From: Ficedula albicollis
Taxonomy: Eukaryota > Chordata > Aves > Passeriformes > Muscicapidae
Direction of reading: 5' to 3'
Assembly (NCBI RefSeq): GCF_000247815.1
Contig: NC_021674.1
Span: 11,416,793-11,480,792 of the forward strand
DNA: 64,000 nucleotides
Every line of letters begins with the position of its first letter. The stretch's first letter is position 1. Of this stretch, positions 49,536-61,536 are shown piece by piece. The position numbers were made by a program, and so were the translations under genes. The notes under the pieces were generated by a model. The model ran no database searches, had not been told where the DNA came from, and saw only the letters and a program-made list of their open reading frames with translations.

Positions 49536-50110
49536 ATGTGAATGTTTGAGGCCTCCTTCCTTTGTTTAGGTAATGCCAAATGCCAGAAATGCCAAAGAAG
49601 CAAGGAGACATCCTCTTCCAAGTATGGCAGGAAAGGTTTAGAGATAAGGTTTACAGATAAGAAAGCAATAAAACATGGTAATATAGCAATTCCTATAGGT
49701 TGCATGCAAATATTAGAGCATTTTTATCTTGTAATAGATTGGTTAGTGGAAATTAGAATATTCAACATAGAAGAAGATATATTGTGTTGTAAACAGGAAA
49801 ATCACGCTCTTACTTCTCTTACTTCTCATACTTCTCTTACCTCTCTTACTGCTCTTACTTCTTACTTCTCCCACCACTTTCTTACCCCCCACTCTTACCT
49901 CTTACATCGTTCCCTTCTCTTATCTCTGAGAACGCCTGCCCCTGTTCTCTCTCTCAGTCCTGCTCTGGGCTGCAGCTGGCAGCTCCCAGCAGGGCTCTGT
50001 ATACCCACGCCCATTACAATAAACTGCAAACTTCAAGATCAAAATATAGAGAGCTCCTGAGTTTGTCCTGACAACCGTCCCACCGACAGAGAGTCCCACA
50101 CTTTTGAAAT
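49536..50110 (+). mobile_element. LTR-like segment with pyrimidine-rich stretch
   Basis: A TCTTACTTC-type pyrimidine-rich region (49805-49925) is followed by CTGGGCTGCAGCTGGCAGC, ATTACAATAAACTGCAAAC (polyadenylation signal) and AGAGAGCTCCTGAGTTTGTC. This resembles the U3-R-U5 order of an LTR in plus orientation. The borders and family are uncertain. Confidence 0.45.
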
Positions 50111-50229
50111 CAGATCCCATTAATTGTGATCATCTTAAAAGACTCCCTGTAGAGGGGCTATGACAGAGCCTGCCTAGCTCAGGAGGAATTAACTGTTCAG
50201 CCCAAACTGGCATCTGTCAGTACTGGGAA

Positions 50230-50775
50230 TGTCATGGTTTAACCCCAGCTAGCAACAAAACCCCATGCAGACACTCGCTTATTGCATGTCCCCTCTCAGA
50301 GGGAAGGATCAGAAAGAAAATAAAATCCCTAGTGGGTTGACATAAGAACAGTTTAATAATGGAAGCAAATTTAAATATAATAATAACAAGAACAAGAACA
50401 ACAAGAATAGATAACTGAATCCCAAGAAATACAGCTACTCACCACTTGCTGACCAAAGCCCATCCAGTCTTCTAGCAGTGATCAGCCCCTCTCAGACAGC
50501 TTCCTCCAGTTTATGTACTAGGCATGATGCCCTACAGTGTGAAATATCACTTTGGCCAGTTCTGGTCAGCTGTCCTGGCTATGCTACCTCACTTGTTCTG
50601 CTCCTCACTGGCTGAGCAGAAGACACTGGGAAGTCCTTGACTTAGGGCAAGCAATGCTCAGCAACAGCCAAAATAGTGTGCTATCAACATTATTCTCATC
50701 CCAACCCAAAACACAGCCATGTACCTACCAGCTGCTAAGATGAAAATGAACTGTTTCCCAGCCAAAACCAGGACA
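50230..50775 (-). mobile_element. Solo LTR, avian ERVL type, minus orientation
   Basis: The reverse complement begins TGTCCTGGTTTTGGCTGGG and ends GCTGGGGTTAAACCATGACA, the typical ends of a widespread bird ERVL LTR. Between them are AGTCAAGGACTTCCCAG, AGGACAGCTGACCAGAACTG and TTATTAAACTGTTCTTATG. The adjacent bases (GGGAA left, ATGGA right) do not form a clean target duplication. Confidence 0.88.
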
Positions 50776-51410
50776 ATGGATTAATCAGCTAGAATACAAT
50801 CTCCAGAATTTTTTTGAAAGAAATTTAGCTGTTCAGAGGTCATTTGTATCTCTTGACTACTGATCCCAAAGCAGATTAGTCCCCATGAGCTCATACCTAA
50901 TATCAGAAGGCATTTCCAGTAGTCAAAAACTACTGACCAAATAATGACCCTTTTTCCCCTAAGATCCAAAAGGCAATCATATTCACAGTGAGAGATAAAA
51001 CACAGGATGCTGAACATGTATTTACAATGGTTTAAGTGAACCTGTTTATTTAAACAGGTAAAAACTTGTGTGTGGGGAAAACCTTTCTAAACTGGAACAT
51101 TTTACTTCATATTTGGAGTAGTTTGCCTTTCCATCTGCTCATGTTTAACTTGAAAACTGGTCCCTGGGTGCATAGAGAAATCATTACATGATTATGTGCC
51201 TTCAGCTTATACTTGCAGTTTCACTGATGCCGATGTTAAGCAGATAAAATTAACACTTTTATTTTTCCCTGTATGTGCTGGTACTTGGCTAGAATGGATA
51301 TTTTCAGGGTTGTGCACTGTGTAAATTTCTTTGCACCAAACAGTTCACAAATAAAGGAGAGTTGTTCCTGTTTTCACAAAAAGTAGTATCTCTGCAACTT
51401 GCTGACTGCT
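50776..51410. other. Intergenic DNA, no gene recognised
   Basis: AT-rich unique-looking sequence between two LTR remnants; no coding exon was seen. Confidence 0.4.
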
Positions 51411-51500
51411 TGTGATGGTTTGTCCGTGGCTGGATGCAGGGTACCCACCAAAAGCAATTCTATTACTCCCTTCTGCAGCTGGGCAGGGGAGAGAAAGAAA
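51411..51500 (-). mobile_element. LTR fragment, same family as 41211-44277
   Basis: The reverse complement of TGATGGTTTGTCCGTGGC through GCAGCTGGGCAGGGGAGAG matches the last 80 bp of the LTR ending at 44277 (CCCAGCTGAGGCAGGGG, GTGGGTGCC, AAACCATAACA). It is truncated, minus orientation. Confidence 0.75.
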
Positions 51501-51658
51501 ATACAGTGGAAGGCTGATGAATTGAGATAAGGACAAGGAGACAACACTTGCTGATTACTGTCGCAGAAACAGACTTGACTTGGGGAAATTAACTGAATTC
51601 ATTAATAATCAAAATCAAAGCAGGATAATGAGAAGTGAAATAAATCTTAAAAGCACCC

Positions 51659-51700
51659 TTTCCCTCTCCCTTTCCCTCTCCCTCTCCCTCTCCCTCTCCT
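51659..51700 (+). repeat. (CTCCCT)n short tandem repeat
   Basis: About seven units of CTCCCT/TTCCCT. It sits exactly where the polypyrimidine tract of the CTTGCAG at 51701-51707 would be. Confidence 0.9.
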
Positions 51701-51707
51701 CTTGCAG

Positions 51708-51960
51708 TGAATTCATTTGTAAGAGAAAAGGATGTAAGACTGGATATTTGAGTACTATTCAGAAATGCAAATGCTGTCTGAAATCATGTCAGATTCTTTT
51801 CTATCCAATACCTGGTCCATTATCACTGGAGATTTTCACTGTACTATTTTCTTTTGCTGCTTTTGGAGCCAGCTGCATCTTCCAGATCTGTAACCCTCTG
51901 TTGAATCTGAGACAGCCTTTAAAGAAAGATAAAGATGATGAAAAGTCACCCGCTCTCTAG
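51708..51960 (+). other. Open frame after a strong splice acceptor, unproven exon
   Basis: After CTCCTCTTGCAG the sequence is open for 83 codons to TAG at 51958-51960. It has Cys-rich CKRKGCK and CKCCLKSC segments, a hydrophobic stretch LEIFTVLFSFAAFGASCIF, and a charged end KKDKDDEKSPAL. I do not recognise a family and no partner exon was identified. It could be chance, because the pyrimidine tract is a microsatellite. Confidence 0.2.
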
Positions 51961-52900
51961 TACACAGGGACATTATGCAGTGCTCTTTCTGCCAGGGCAG
52001 ATGGATTTTCCTGAGCTATCTGCATTGGTTTCTTGGGCAAAGGAACATTTTTTACTTGTGTAAAAAAACTTTTTGTTCTGTTTGGCTGATTAAGAAGTCA
52101 TTTGCTAAAGCCCACAAAAAAAGAGCACATGTGTAAATTCATTCCAGCCCACTTAGTGAGAAAGGTAACAACATGACGGTGTGAAAGGCTGTGTGAAGGA
52201 GATCTTTGGGATACAAGGAACCTGCTTGTGTCCTTTGCTAAGAAAGGGCAATTCCAAAACATGCTTTGAAAGTCAAAAAACCAGTGCTACCCAGAAGGCT
52301 TCAAGTGTCTGTTGTCTTCAGGGTGCATTTTTTTACAGTAAGACTTAGCATACTCCAACCCCTGTGCACCTGACTAAAGAGATTTAAGGCAGGAAATTTG
52401 ACACCAGGCAGATGGAACTGTGCCAGGTCTGCTCCCTGGAACAGAAGCTCCTTCTCAGGTGTATTTGTACCAGCCATAGGAAAGTCTGCAGATATGGCTG
52501 GCAAGGCAGCAGAGATAACAAGAAAATATTGAGAACCCTCAGATCTACCAATAACAGGTCCTTGTTGGGAAGGATAAGAATTTGACAGGAAGGTCTCACA
52601 GATATGTATGTATAACAGAAAGGTCTTTGAATGTAGAGTCTGAAGAAGGAATAGAAATGAAAGCAAGTTTTGATATAGAAGAAAATAATTGCTGAGCCAG
52701 TCTTACTGGGTAACTAGAAAGCAAAGGTAAAGGAGTTGGAAGGGGTTTTTATGGCTCAGAGCAACCACCTCAAACAAAAGATGTTTTTACCAAGCAAAAA
52801 GATTTTCATAAGCAAACAAAAATGCCATTGTTTCAAGTAGAAGGAAAGGTCTCAAAATTTTCCACTGCAAGAAAACTGAAAAACAACTTCTAGCCTTAAC

Positions 52901-53211
52901 TGTAACATACTAACTTTTTGTGATTGGAAAAGAGCAACACGAATATGGTAGTGTTAGTAGTTATGATAGGCTATTAGTAATAGTAAAAATATTGATTGAT
53001 TGTCATGTATTAGAATTTTCAGCAAAGAAAAGTACATAATGCATTGTAACCAGAACTAGGGTGCCTTCAGATAAGCCTACAGCTGAGGCTGACAGGCTGT
53101 GGGCTGGGCTCTTGTCATCCTTGATCCATGAATTGCTGTAACATCCAGATGCAATAAACAGCATTTTAAAGAGCTATCTGGAGTCCCACATCCCTCGTTT
53201 CGGCTCTTACA
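52901..53211 (+). mobile_element. Solo LTR, 311 bp
   Basis: Starts TGTAACATAC and ends CGGCTCTTACA, with GATGCAATAAACAGCATT as the polyadenylation signal region and a TCCCTCGTTTCGG U5-like end. The TGTAA..TTACA termini are inverted repeats, as expected for an LTR. No target duplication is evident. Confidence 0.7.
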
Positions 53212-55241
53212 GTCCTGAAACCAGTGCCAGTTCTTATTCTTTAGGTCTGTTCAGAACAAAGCCACCCTAAGATAATGTTGACCTGCTGCTTTTAAAAGAA
53301 CATCTCCTGGTGCTGGTGGGGTGGTCTAAGGCTTGAGCCTTGACGCTGACAGGAAAGAGTTTGAAACAAATTCTGTAATTAAAATGGAAGCCAGTAGAAA
53401 TTGCCAGTAATTAAAGCCAGTGTTTTTTGCTTTGTAAAGGTGAACTAGTGGAAAGGATTAAAAATTAATCACATTGATTGGAGGGCCTGGGATCACTCAA
53501 AGATGATAAACCTCCCTAGAACTCACACTGGCAGACAAAAGAGTCACTGTGAAGATGGGTGGGGTAGAGGGAGGTGGAAAGGGGCTCTTTCTGTTTGAAG
53601 CACTCATAATGTCTGTCATGGTTAAATTTATATTATGGAGCCATGTATTTGAAACCACATTGAAGCTCTGTCAATGTCTGTCAATGACAGCTTCACACAG
53701 TGGTTGTCCACAAGAAGAGACAAGATCTGTCTTAAAAAAAAATTGATGTGTTTTAGAATTTAGAGAAAATTAATTTCTACTCTTTTCCTGTAGACATCAA
53801 GCAGTGAATTTCAGGAGTGACTCATGTTCTGTATGTGACCAAATATATCAAGGGTAAAAAACTCCCTTTTGAATTTCCTGTAAGTTTTTGCAGTTGTCAA
53901 TACTGGATCAAAGATTTAAATCTATTTTCTAAAGATCAATTTTTTTTGGATTTTATGTGATAATTCCACTTAGTTCCTGATAGATCATTTCAGTGAGTTG
54001 GATGGAACTGTACATAAATGACTGAAAAATTCCAAACCTCCACTATATATTAAATACAAATTTCCAGCCCTGCTTTAGAATCTTTCTCTCCTACTCTGGA
54101 TGGACCTGAGTTTTTGTCTAGCAAACCACCCTCGCTAAAACATTTACTTTGAGGAGTATGCTTTAGAAAGGTGGATTTTATTTGGATTCCATTGTCTGCA
54201 GACTCAAAAAAATTTCAGGTACTTCTTAGTTTCTAGAAGTTTCTTATGCTCTCTGGTCTGATGTCTATGATGATAAGCAAATGTGAAGTCATATACGTGT
54301 GCTGGATTCAGAATGGTATTAAAATAGGCAGGCAACAAAACTCTCCGATGGAAGAATTGTGATGATTGGAAATTAGTAATTACTCTCAAGATAGATACAA
54401 GAAAATACGTGGTTTAATCTTAAAGAAAGCTCAGTAATATGCAATTACTTGATCTTTTTGTAATCTGGCATGTAATTTTGCTATGAGGCAAAAATTTCTC
54501 CCAAATCAATTCCAACGTCTGCACAACAAGGAAGGGGAAGTTTAGAAAAACCTCCTACTCTGTGTCTTGATGATGCTATTTTTGTGTCTCGACAAGTATC
54601 TGGTCAAGGGCACGGGACAGAGGCTCAGATGGCCATGCTGTTAGTTTTGCTGTTAGTATTAGAATTTCAATGTTGCAGAAATTGTATTTTCAATAATCTC
54701 TGAGTTCTCATATGTAAAGTTTGGGACTGGAATTAAAGGAAGCCTTTTCTATTGACTTAGCTATTGACTTAGTGGGTAATTGTGCTAAACTTACACACTT
54801 CACTGCTTTCTCACTTCGAAATGCAAGGATCATTCTAGTGGTGGTAATATTTAAGACTGAGAGGCTTACAGTTTAGGGTTTAGAGAGCAACTGAGCCTGA
54901 CCAGTTTGCATTGGGAAGGCAGTAGTAGGAACAATAACATGAAACCTTAGGTAATTGCATTACAAATCAGTGGCTGGTGGAGGAAAATAAGGGAAGTCTG
55001 AACAATCATTGGTCTGGTGTGAGTGCAGATGAATGGTTGACTTCCATTAACCACAAGGACACAAGAGATGAGATGGGAAGCAGTGAAACAAAGTCAAATT
55101 TTGCAATGTCTAGGAGAGAATAACATTCAAATGAAGTTTTGGGATTGGAATGTCTCAGTTTTGAATCTGGAATATCACAGATGGAGGTATCAATTATTGG
55201 ATGATATGCTGAATCAGACTGTTATAAATGGATATTGGATA
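53212..55241. other. Intergenic DNA, no gene recognised
   Basis: AT-rich. A 64-codon open frame ends at 55262 beside the next LTR but shows no recognisable domain. Confidence 0.4.
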
Positions 55242-55890
55242 TGTTTGATTTTGTCCAATTAATCAAACAACAAAGTTTAATTTAGCAGTAATTTATTAAA
55301 AGCAGTTGTATATAAATGAATACAATCAAAATATATTAGTTACAATATGAGTTATATAAATTTGAGTAAATACAAAATTTAGCAGCAATTTAAGTATCAT
55401 AGAGGTCCAATGGTTTGGTTGAATAAAGCATAAGCAAAACTGACCGGGGGATACCCCGACCAGGGATATGGGTAGGGCCATTCCTCTCACACCAAATCAG
55501 TCAAGCTAAAAATCTCACTTATATACTGTTTACTAATACATATTAATACAGAATGTTCTGGAAAGCTCCTCCTAGTTTCTATTCCTAAAATCTACGTCAC
55601 TACGTTGTGTTGCGCATGCGTCACCAGTGGTTGGGGGTCTCTCCTCCTTTCAGGGTCATGTTTCTGATGAAGGCTCTGGGTCTTCCTCAGTGTTCACTGT
55701 TTGACCTTGCAAGTAGCGCAGGTGCACTGAGCTTAAAGTTATATAATTAAATATATGTTCCCAAAACAGGCTTTAGTCCAGTGTCCAGTGGTTTGGAATC
55801 ATGCCAGTTTGGCTCAATTCAAGGTCGAAAACCTATTTCTAGACACTGTTCTTAGACTTATACCCTTCCTATCCTGCCTCCCACCTAACA
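55242..55890 (-). mobile_element. Probable LTR, minus orientation
   Basis: On the minus strand it starts TGTTAGGTGGGAGGCAGG at 55890, has a TATATTTAATTATATAAC box, and has AATAAATTACTGC near its 3' end. The family is not recognised and the left border is tentative. Confidence 0.5.
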
Positions 55891-56179
55891 TCTGGAGGAT
55901 GATTTTTTTATGCTTTGTTTAACTGTTTCCTTTATCTCTTTTTGCTCTATAGCAATGAAATGCAATTTTTGATGAATTATAATGCCACGATTTTGCCAAT
56001 ATTGTTACAATTTAATTAGCACGAATCACATCTATAACAAGACCAACACTGATCAACACCGGAATATGTCAGTAAACTCGTAGCTTGGCCATTCCTGGAT
56101 CATACCAGAAGCAAGCATTGAAATTGATTTAACATTTATTTTCTAATAGTTTGACACCACAGCAGGTGGTGAAAGGGAA
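55891..56179. other. Intergenic DNA
   Basis: AT-rich spacer between an LTR and a CR1; nothing was recognised. Confidence 0.4.
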
Positions 56180-56575
56180 GCCACATGAGGATCAGCTGAG
56201 GTCACTTGGCCTGTTCAGCCTGGAGGAGACTGAGAGGACATTTCGCTGTAGTTACAACTTCCTTGTGAGGGAAAAGCACTGATCTCTTCTCTGTGGTGTC
56301 CAGTGACAGAGCCCCAGGGAACAGCCAGAAATTGTGTCAGGAGGCGTTTATATTGGATATCAGGAATAGGTTTTTCACTCAGAGGGTGGTTGGGCACTGG
56401 AGCAGGTTCCTTTGGGAAGTGGCCACAGCACCAAACCTGATGGAGTACGAGGAACATTTGGACAATGCTCTCAGGCAATGCTTCCGGGCTGACATGTGCA
56501 GAGCCAGGATCTGAGACTTTGATAATCCTTGTGGGTCCTTTCCAACTCAGGATATTCTATGATTGTATGATTCTA
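56180..56575 (+). mobile_element. CR1 LINE 3' end
   Basis: Contains GGCCTGTTCAGCCTGGAGG, GGTGTCCAGTGACAGAGCC, AGGTTTTTCACTCAGAGGG, GGTTGGGCACTGGAGCAGG and GGATATTCTATGATTGTATG, the conserved order of a CR1 3' region in plus orientation. Confidence 0.9.
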
Positions 56576-56639
56576 AATGTTTCAGGTACTTTGGTATTCC
56601 TCTCATTCAAGGGAGGTCAGGAGATCTGCAGTCTTATCT

Positions 56640-56997
56640 GAGCATTGGAAGGGTTAAAGTTGCACACAGAAGGTAAAGGAGGTGGGCCAGGCCATCTTGG
56701 AGCCATGCTAGGACTTTCAAGCCGTGCGGGCCCTGTAAAAGAGGCTAAAATAAAACTGCCGAGACCAGCAAGCAAACGCGAGAGAGAAGCTCAGCTAAAA
56801 CAGAGCCCAGCTGCATTTCCCCAAGCTACAAGGACAGCTGGGGGCTTCGCCTTCTTACAGCTGCTCTAAGACGGTGGCAGGGCCCCGGCTTATCTGTGGC
56901 CACGCTGGAGGCAGGGGGAAACTAAGATTTTAGCAAAGATTTCCCTTTCCCCTGGCCATCAGGGTCCCTAGTTGAAAACAAGGGGGGCCTCAGTGGC

Positions 56998-57060
<63 letters not shown>

Positions 57061-57480
57061 TGGCCTGGCCAGGCTGCATGGGGAGGGGGGCCGGGCCAGG
57101 CCAAGCTGAGCTGAGCCGAGCTTGATGGCCTTACTTCTTCACAAGCCAGAAGAGAAAAGAGTGAGTTTCACTTTTACCGATGTGACTCATAAAGGCAAAG
57201 TAACTTTTTAATTAGTTACCCAAACTGTCAATTATTAAAACAGCTTTCCGATTGGTCCCAGCAGCTCACAGAGGAAGTTCTCAGAGAAAAAAAACTGTGT
57301 GTCTGCTCTTCTCTGAAATTTTCATGCAAAAGCTGTACAAGGTCTTAAACAATTATTGGAGAAGACAGCAACTACGAGAATTAAAAGGCAGGGCTTAAAA
57401 TGCAGCACGAGGACATATTGATCTAGAAGAATATTGTTCAACTGTATTGTCCATACATAAGATAATCTTCCCCCACACAC
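56640..57480. mobile_element. Unclassified retroelement-like segment with poly-C
   Basis: GC-rich sequence on both sides of a poly-C. The right edge has TCCCCCACACA (TGTGTGGGGGA on the minus strand, an LTR-like start). AAAATAAAACTG near 56747 could be a plus-strand polyadenylation signal. The two cues point to opposite strands, so orientation is unresolved. Confidence 0.35.
56999..57060 (+). repeat. Poly-C tract of 62 nt
   Basis: Uninterrupted C62 after AGTGGCT and before TGGCCTGGCC. Confidence 0.97.
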
Positions 57481-58595
57481 CTTCCCCCCAATTATTCTTA
57501 GTGAAAGGAGTATTCACATGGAGCATTTTAAAATACTATAGAAATTAAATTACTTGTCTGCAAAAGAGCTGTAGGAATTTGGCTGACAGGAGAGCTACAA
57601 TCAGCCTCAGGACAAAACTGAGCAAACAGGAGCTTGTGACTGGGGGCACATTCTCTTCTGAATTTTACATGTCTGAGTTTGAGAGACATATTAAAAGAGG
57701 ACACTGGAACGAGTGCCGTCTCCTCTACAGGGTTCCAATAATCCCTTTCTACCAATAGGGAAGGATTACCAATAAATGAAAGTGAAAAAATCCCAAAGGC
57801 TTGTTAAGAAACAGAATGCCCACAAAAAATGAAAAAACCCCAAAACTCTTAAGACATTAAGCTGTCAGACCTTACCCCATGCACATACACTGGGACAGAA
57901 GACCCAAAAGCCCAGAGAAATACCCGCTCCTGACATGCAGTACAAGACAGGGCCAGCTTTCCTCTCAAGGAAAGAAAAAAAAACAACCAGGGACTGTCAC
58001 GGAGCAGATGCAAGCCCAGTGACTTGTGCAGCATTGAACTCCTCCCCATGATGGCGGAAAGGCTGGGCTGAAGTCTCAGTGTGTTTCCTTGGCTGGCTCA
58101 CAGGGGCTTTGGACTGGAGAGGTGCCACTGTGCTCCTGCCAGCCAGGAGTCCCTGGTGTCCAACAAAGCAGCTGCTCAGCTCACCTCAAGGCAGTCTAAG
58201 GCAGCCTCTCTACAACCAGTCAAGGAAAAGCTTTTTTGCCTGGGCCAAAAAAAGCTCTCCAGTCAAGCGAAAAACACATTGCCCAGAGACATGGTAAAAC
58301 CTGGCCTTCATGTGGTGTTTCAAAATGCCCGCACAGCAAAGAAGAAGCCTCCCTGGCCCCCTATACACTGGAACCTGGCCTTAAAGATACAAGGGCACAA
58401 GGCAGAGGATCATGGAATACACTATCCAAGAATACATGGAATTGTGGAATACACTCACTTCAAGACAACACTTCTTATTAATTTACTCAGTATAAGAAAA
58501 ATGCCTTTCCAAAATGTGTTGCTGTACTTTCACATTTCAGACCTTAATTCTTTGATGGGCTTTCTTTTCCTTTGAGGAAAGAGTATTGACAGCAA
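57481..58595. other. Intergenic DNA, no gene recognised
   Basis: Mixed composition. A 164-codon plus-strand open frame (58081-58575) has no recognisable domain or splice partner. Confidence 0.4.
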
Positions 58596-58978
58596 ATTAT
58601 GATTGACGAATGGAAAAAGATATTCGCCTTTACAAACAAAATGTAGGTTTGCTGATAAATGAAATTGGATATTGGAAGATGAAAGAAGCAATGGGGAAAA
58701 ACTATTAATTCTATAAGAATTAAAAATTAAAAGGGAGAGTTACATATTAGAGGGAAATCTCAGGTATCAGGCTTTCTGGGAAGTCTGTACCTCTCAAGTA
58801 CCTCAGCCAATGGGGAAAGAGAGAGGGAAATGCGGCAGGAAATTAGGATAAAAAGGAGGCTGCATCCTCCAAAAATTTGAGAGATCCCAGGGGAATGCCC
58901 CATGGCCTCTTCCTTTATTAGAATAAAGCAAAAGGACTCCTCTGTCTCCTTCTTGGACATAAACCTCTGGTGTTTGTG
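58596..58978 (+). mobile_element. LTR, family B, copy 4, split by an ERV insertion
   Basis: Nearly identical to copy 3 from the GACGAATGGAAAAAGATATT block onward, through TTAGAATAAAGCAAAAGGAC to CCTCTGGTGTTTGTG. The missing last 17 bp, GATTAATTTTCCTGACA, appear at 61849-61865 on the far side of the inserted ERV. Its 5' end is truncated relative to copy 3. Confidence 0.9.
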
Positions 58979-59288
58979 TGTTGCATTTTGGCTATAGGAG
59001 CAGTGGAAAGGATAATGCAACATAGTTCTTCGTGCAATGGACAAACAGAAAGAGATCTTTATTTAAAGAAACACTACAGTTATATAGGGTAGTTCATGCA
59101 AAACAGAATAGAAAAGACTCATTGGTCCAAGAAAGCAACACCTCTTTGAAAACATGCTTTCTGCAAAACATCACGTAGCACACGTCTCCAGCAGGTGTTT
59201 AATCATTGCTATAATTTCTTGTCCTTGCCTGAGAAACCCAAGGCTTCAAGGCTGCTTGTTCCCTAGTTACCAGCAGTATCCAATGACA
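58979..59288 (-). repeat. 3' LTR of the minus-strand ERV
   Basis: 310 bp. On the minus strand it starts TGTCATTGGATACTG and ends CCAAAATGCAACA; the AATAAA signal is the reverse of CTTTATTTAAAG. It differs from the 5' LTR by a few substitutions and short indels (for example an extra TAGCACACG stretch). Confidence 0.93.
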
Positions 59289-59301
59289 TGTCCCCCTTTC
59301 C
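59289..59301 (-). promoter_or_regulatory. Polypurine tract of the ERV
   Basis: GGAAAGGGGGACA on the minus strand, directly before the 3' LTR start TGTCATTGG. This is the expected place of the plus-strand primer. Confidence 0.85.
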
Positions 59302-60805
59302 GAAATATATTTTAAAAAAAGGAAAAAAATTATCTCTGCTCCCCAGCAGGGCCCTTTGCTAGAGAGGGCAAACATATGCAGGAGATCTGAGGTTACTAGC
59401 CTGGGAAGGTTCCAAATTTGTTGACCTTCCTTGCAAAAAATCCACCACCAAAGCACTGTTTCTAATACAACAGTAAAATCTGCCACTGTTCCCCAGAACT
59501 AAAACCCATCACCATTCTCAAGGCATTTCAAAAAAATCTAGCAAAAACTTCTCATGGATTTTTAGCAGTTAACTAAAATCCATCTGTAATACAATTTACT
59601 AGAACCAAAACCAAAACTCATTATTATCTTAATACATTGTAAAACTCTGGCTAAAAATCTTAACAAAACATAATAAAATTCCCCAGAACTAAAATCAATA
59701 CAATTCCCCAGGACCAAAATTTAAAATTGTCCATTGGTTCAATAAAATCCATTACCATTACTAACACATTTTAAAAATCGGGTTTAAAACTCAAAAGGCA
59801 CTATGTCTAATACATAATACTCGAATGCATTTTTAAAATCTGGCTTAAAACCTAACAGAAGGTACTATGTCTAATACATAAATACAGTTCACCAGAACTA
59901 AAAATATAAAAATTGTCCATTAAGTTCAAAGCAATTCTGAGTTCAAAACATTTCACCACAACAGTTCAACAGTTCTGATGTCAAAACAGTCCAAACAGGA
60001 ACAGATGAATGTCTATTTCCTGCTCATCGAGGGATGGTGATCAGCACTTGAAGGCAGTACCTTGAACACACTCTGCCTTCTGCATCACAGGTCAGCAACA
60101 AGCAACAACCTTGCAGGTCACCAGCGAGGACCTCAGCACGAAGCACGCATGTCCTGTACTGAAGCCTGTAACAACAGGATTATTTAAATATTTTTTCTCT
60201 TTTTCCAAATATGCTGTCCAGCTTTCGTTTCTTTCATTTGGATGCTATTATTACAATTTACCAACAATTCTTTCCCAGAAATTAGATTGAGCTTAGAAAC
60301 ATTTGCTCGAGGACTCTGACTCCCCCCTCCCCCCCCCACAAATAAATGCCATTGTCCCTGGGACCCCTGAAGATTTCCATATGCCCCACTGAGCCCCCTT
60401 CACCCTGCTGCAACGCCTGAGGCTTGGCTGCTTGATTGACAGGGACATCTTCTCTGGCTGGCGAGGATGGAAGCAGCAGCATTGGAGGCAGCGGGGGGAG
60501 CACCATCTCCGGTGACCTGGAGGGAGGAGGTCACCACTTATGGGTTGACGAGTTGTGATGCTGAAGGGAAAACAGAGGAAAACCATGCCTCTGCTGAGGC
60601 AGAGGAGGGCAACCAAGACCCCTCCCCGGTGGGCGGTGGGTCAAGCTTTGATATCGGAGGCGAGGGAAGACCTAGCACCACCTCTTTATCTGGAGTGGGC
60701 GGCACCCACAGCTCCCGCGGCTCTGCTTGAACGGGCGGGCTAAGCTCATTGCCAGTAAAGAGGGAATGGGCGGCACCACTGTCCTTGTGGCTGGGCCGCC
60801 CGCAG

Positions 60806-60839
<34 letters not shown>
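60806..60839 (+). repeat. Poly-C tract of 34 nt between direct repeats
   Basis: The C34 run is bordered on both sides by TGGGCCGCCCGCAGCCC, so the tract sits between two copies of a 17-bp direct repeat in the ERV interior. Confidence 0.97.
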
Positions 60840-61516
60840 TGGGCCGCCCGCAGCCCACGACTGCCGCGATTCGACGCCCGCCGCAGACGAGGGCGCGCTA
60901 TCGCCATGGGCTGCTCCGCATAGGCGGCCAGTAAAGCTTCCATTGAGATTTGCTGCATATGGAACCACCGCGATCGGCAGATTTTTAGGAAAAGTTAGAG
61001 AGGATAGAACCCCCGGTGCAGTCTAATTTTGCTAAAGCACCTCTCCAGATTGAGAGTGCAGCTTCCCCTTTTTTTAGATTGTTGAGTCCCCATTTTAAAG
61101 AAAGCTCTGATCCTCCTAGCAGCTAGCCAGGGGTTCACCTCTCCAAAAGGAGCCTATTGGCTCCAGAGCTTACTGCTCATGTTACCTCTCTCAGTGAGGG
61201 AGGAAACAGCTGACGATTTCCGTGGATCTCCCGTTCTGCTGCAGTCAGGTGGGGTCCGCGATGTCCCCATATGGCTCTTGACCTGCTGATTCCCGGCGCT
61301 GGTTTTGGCCCCAGGATTTCAGTCCTGGTCTCTGGGTAACTCAGTCTGCTCTCGGCACAGCTCTGGCTAGAAAAACCTAGCTCGGACCACAGCCTTGGTT
61401 GTTGACAGCCTCGGTGGGTCTGTCCCGCTGTCAGCAGGCTGTCAGCTCCGAGTTTATCCTGGTACTGTCCCATTGGTGACAATCACTTAAGGTGATCTCA
61501 ATTCACTTGAGTAGCT

Positions 61517-61534
61517 ATCACGGTGGAACCTCCA
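61517..61534 (-). promoter_or_regulatory. tRNA-Gln-type primer-binding site
   Basis: On the minus strand, TGGAGGTTCCACCGTGAT lies 2 bp after the 5' LTR end. From memory it matches the glutamine-tRNA primer site at 17 of 18 positions. Confidence 0.75.
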
Positions 61535-61536
61535 AA

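Noticed and set aside
49542..50060. 172-codon plus-strand frame with LTSLTSHTSLTS repeats
   Set aside because: It runs into a pyrimidine-rich repeat and LTR-like sequence; no domain is recognisable in the first half.
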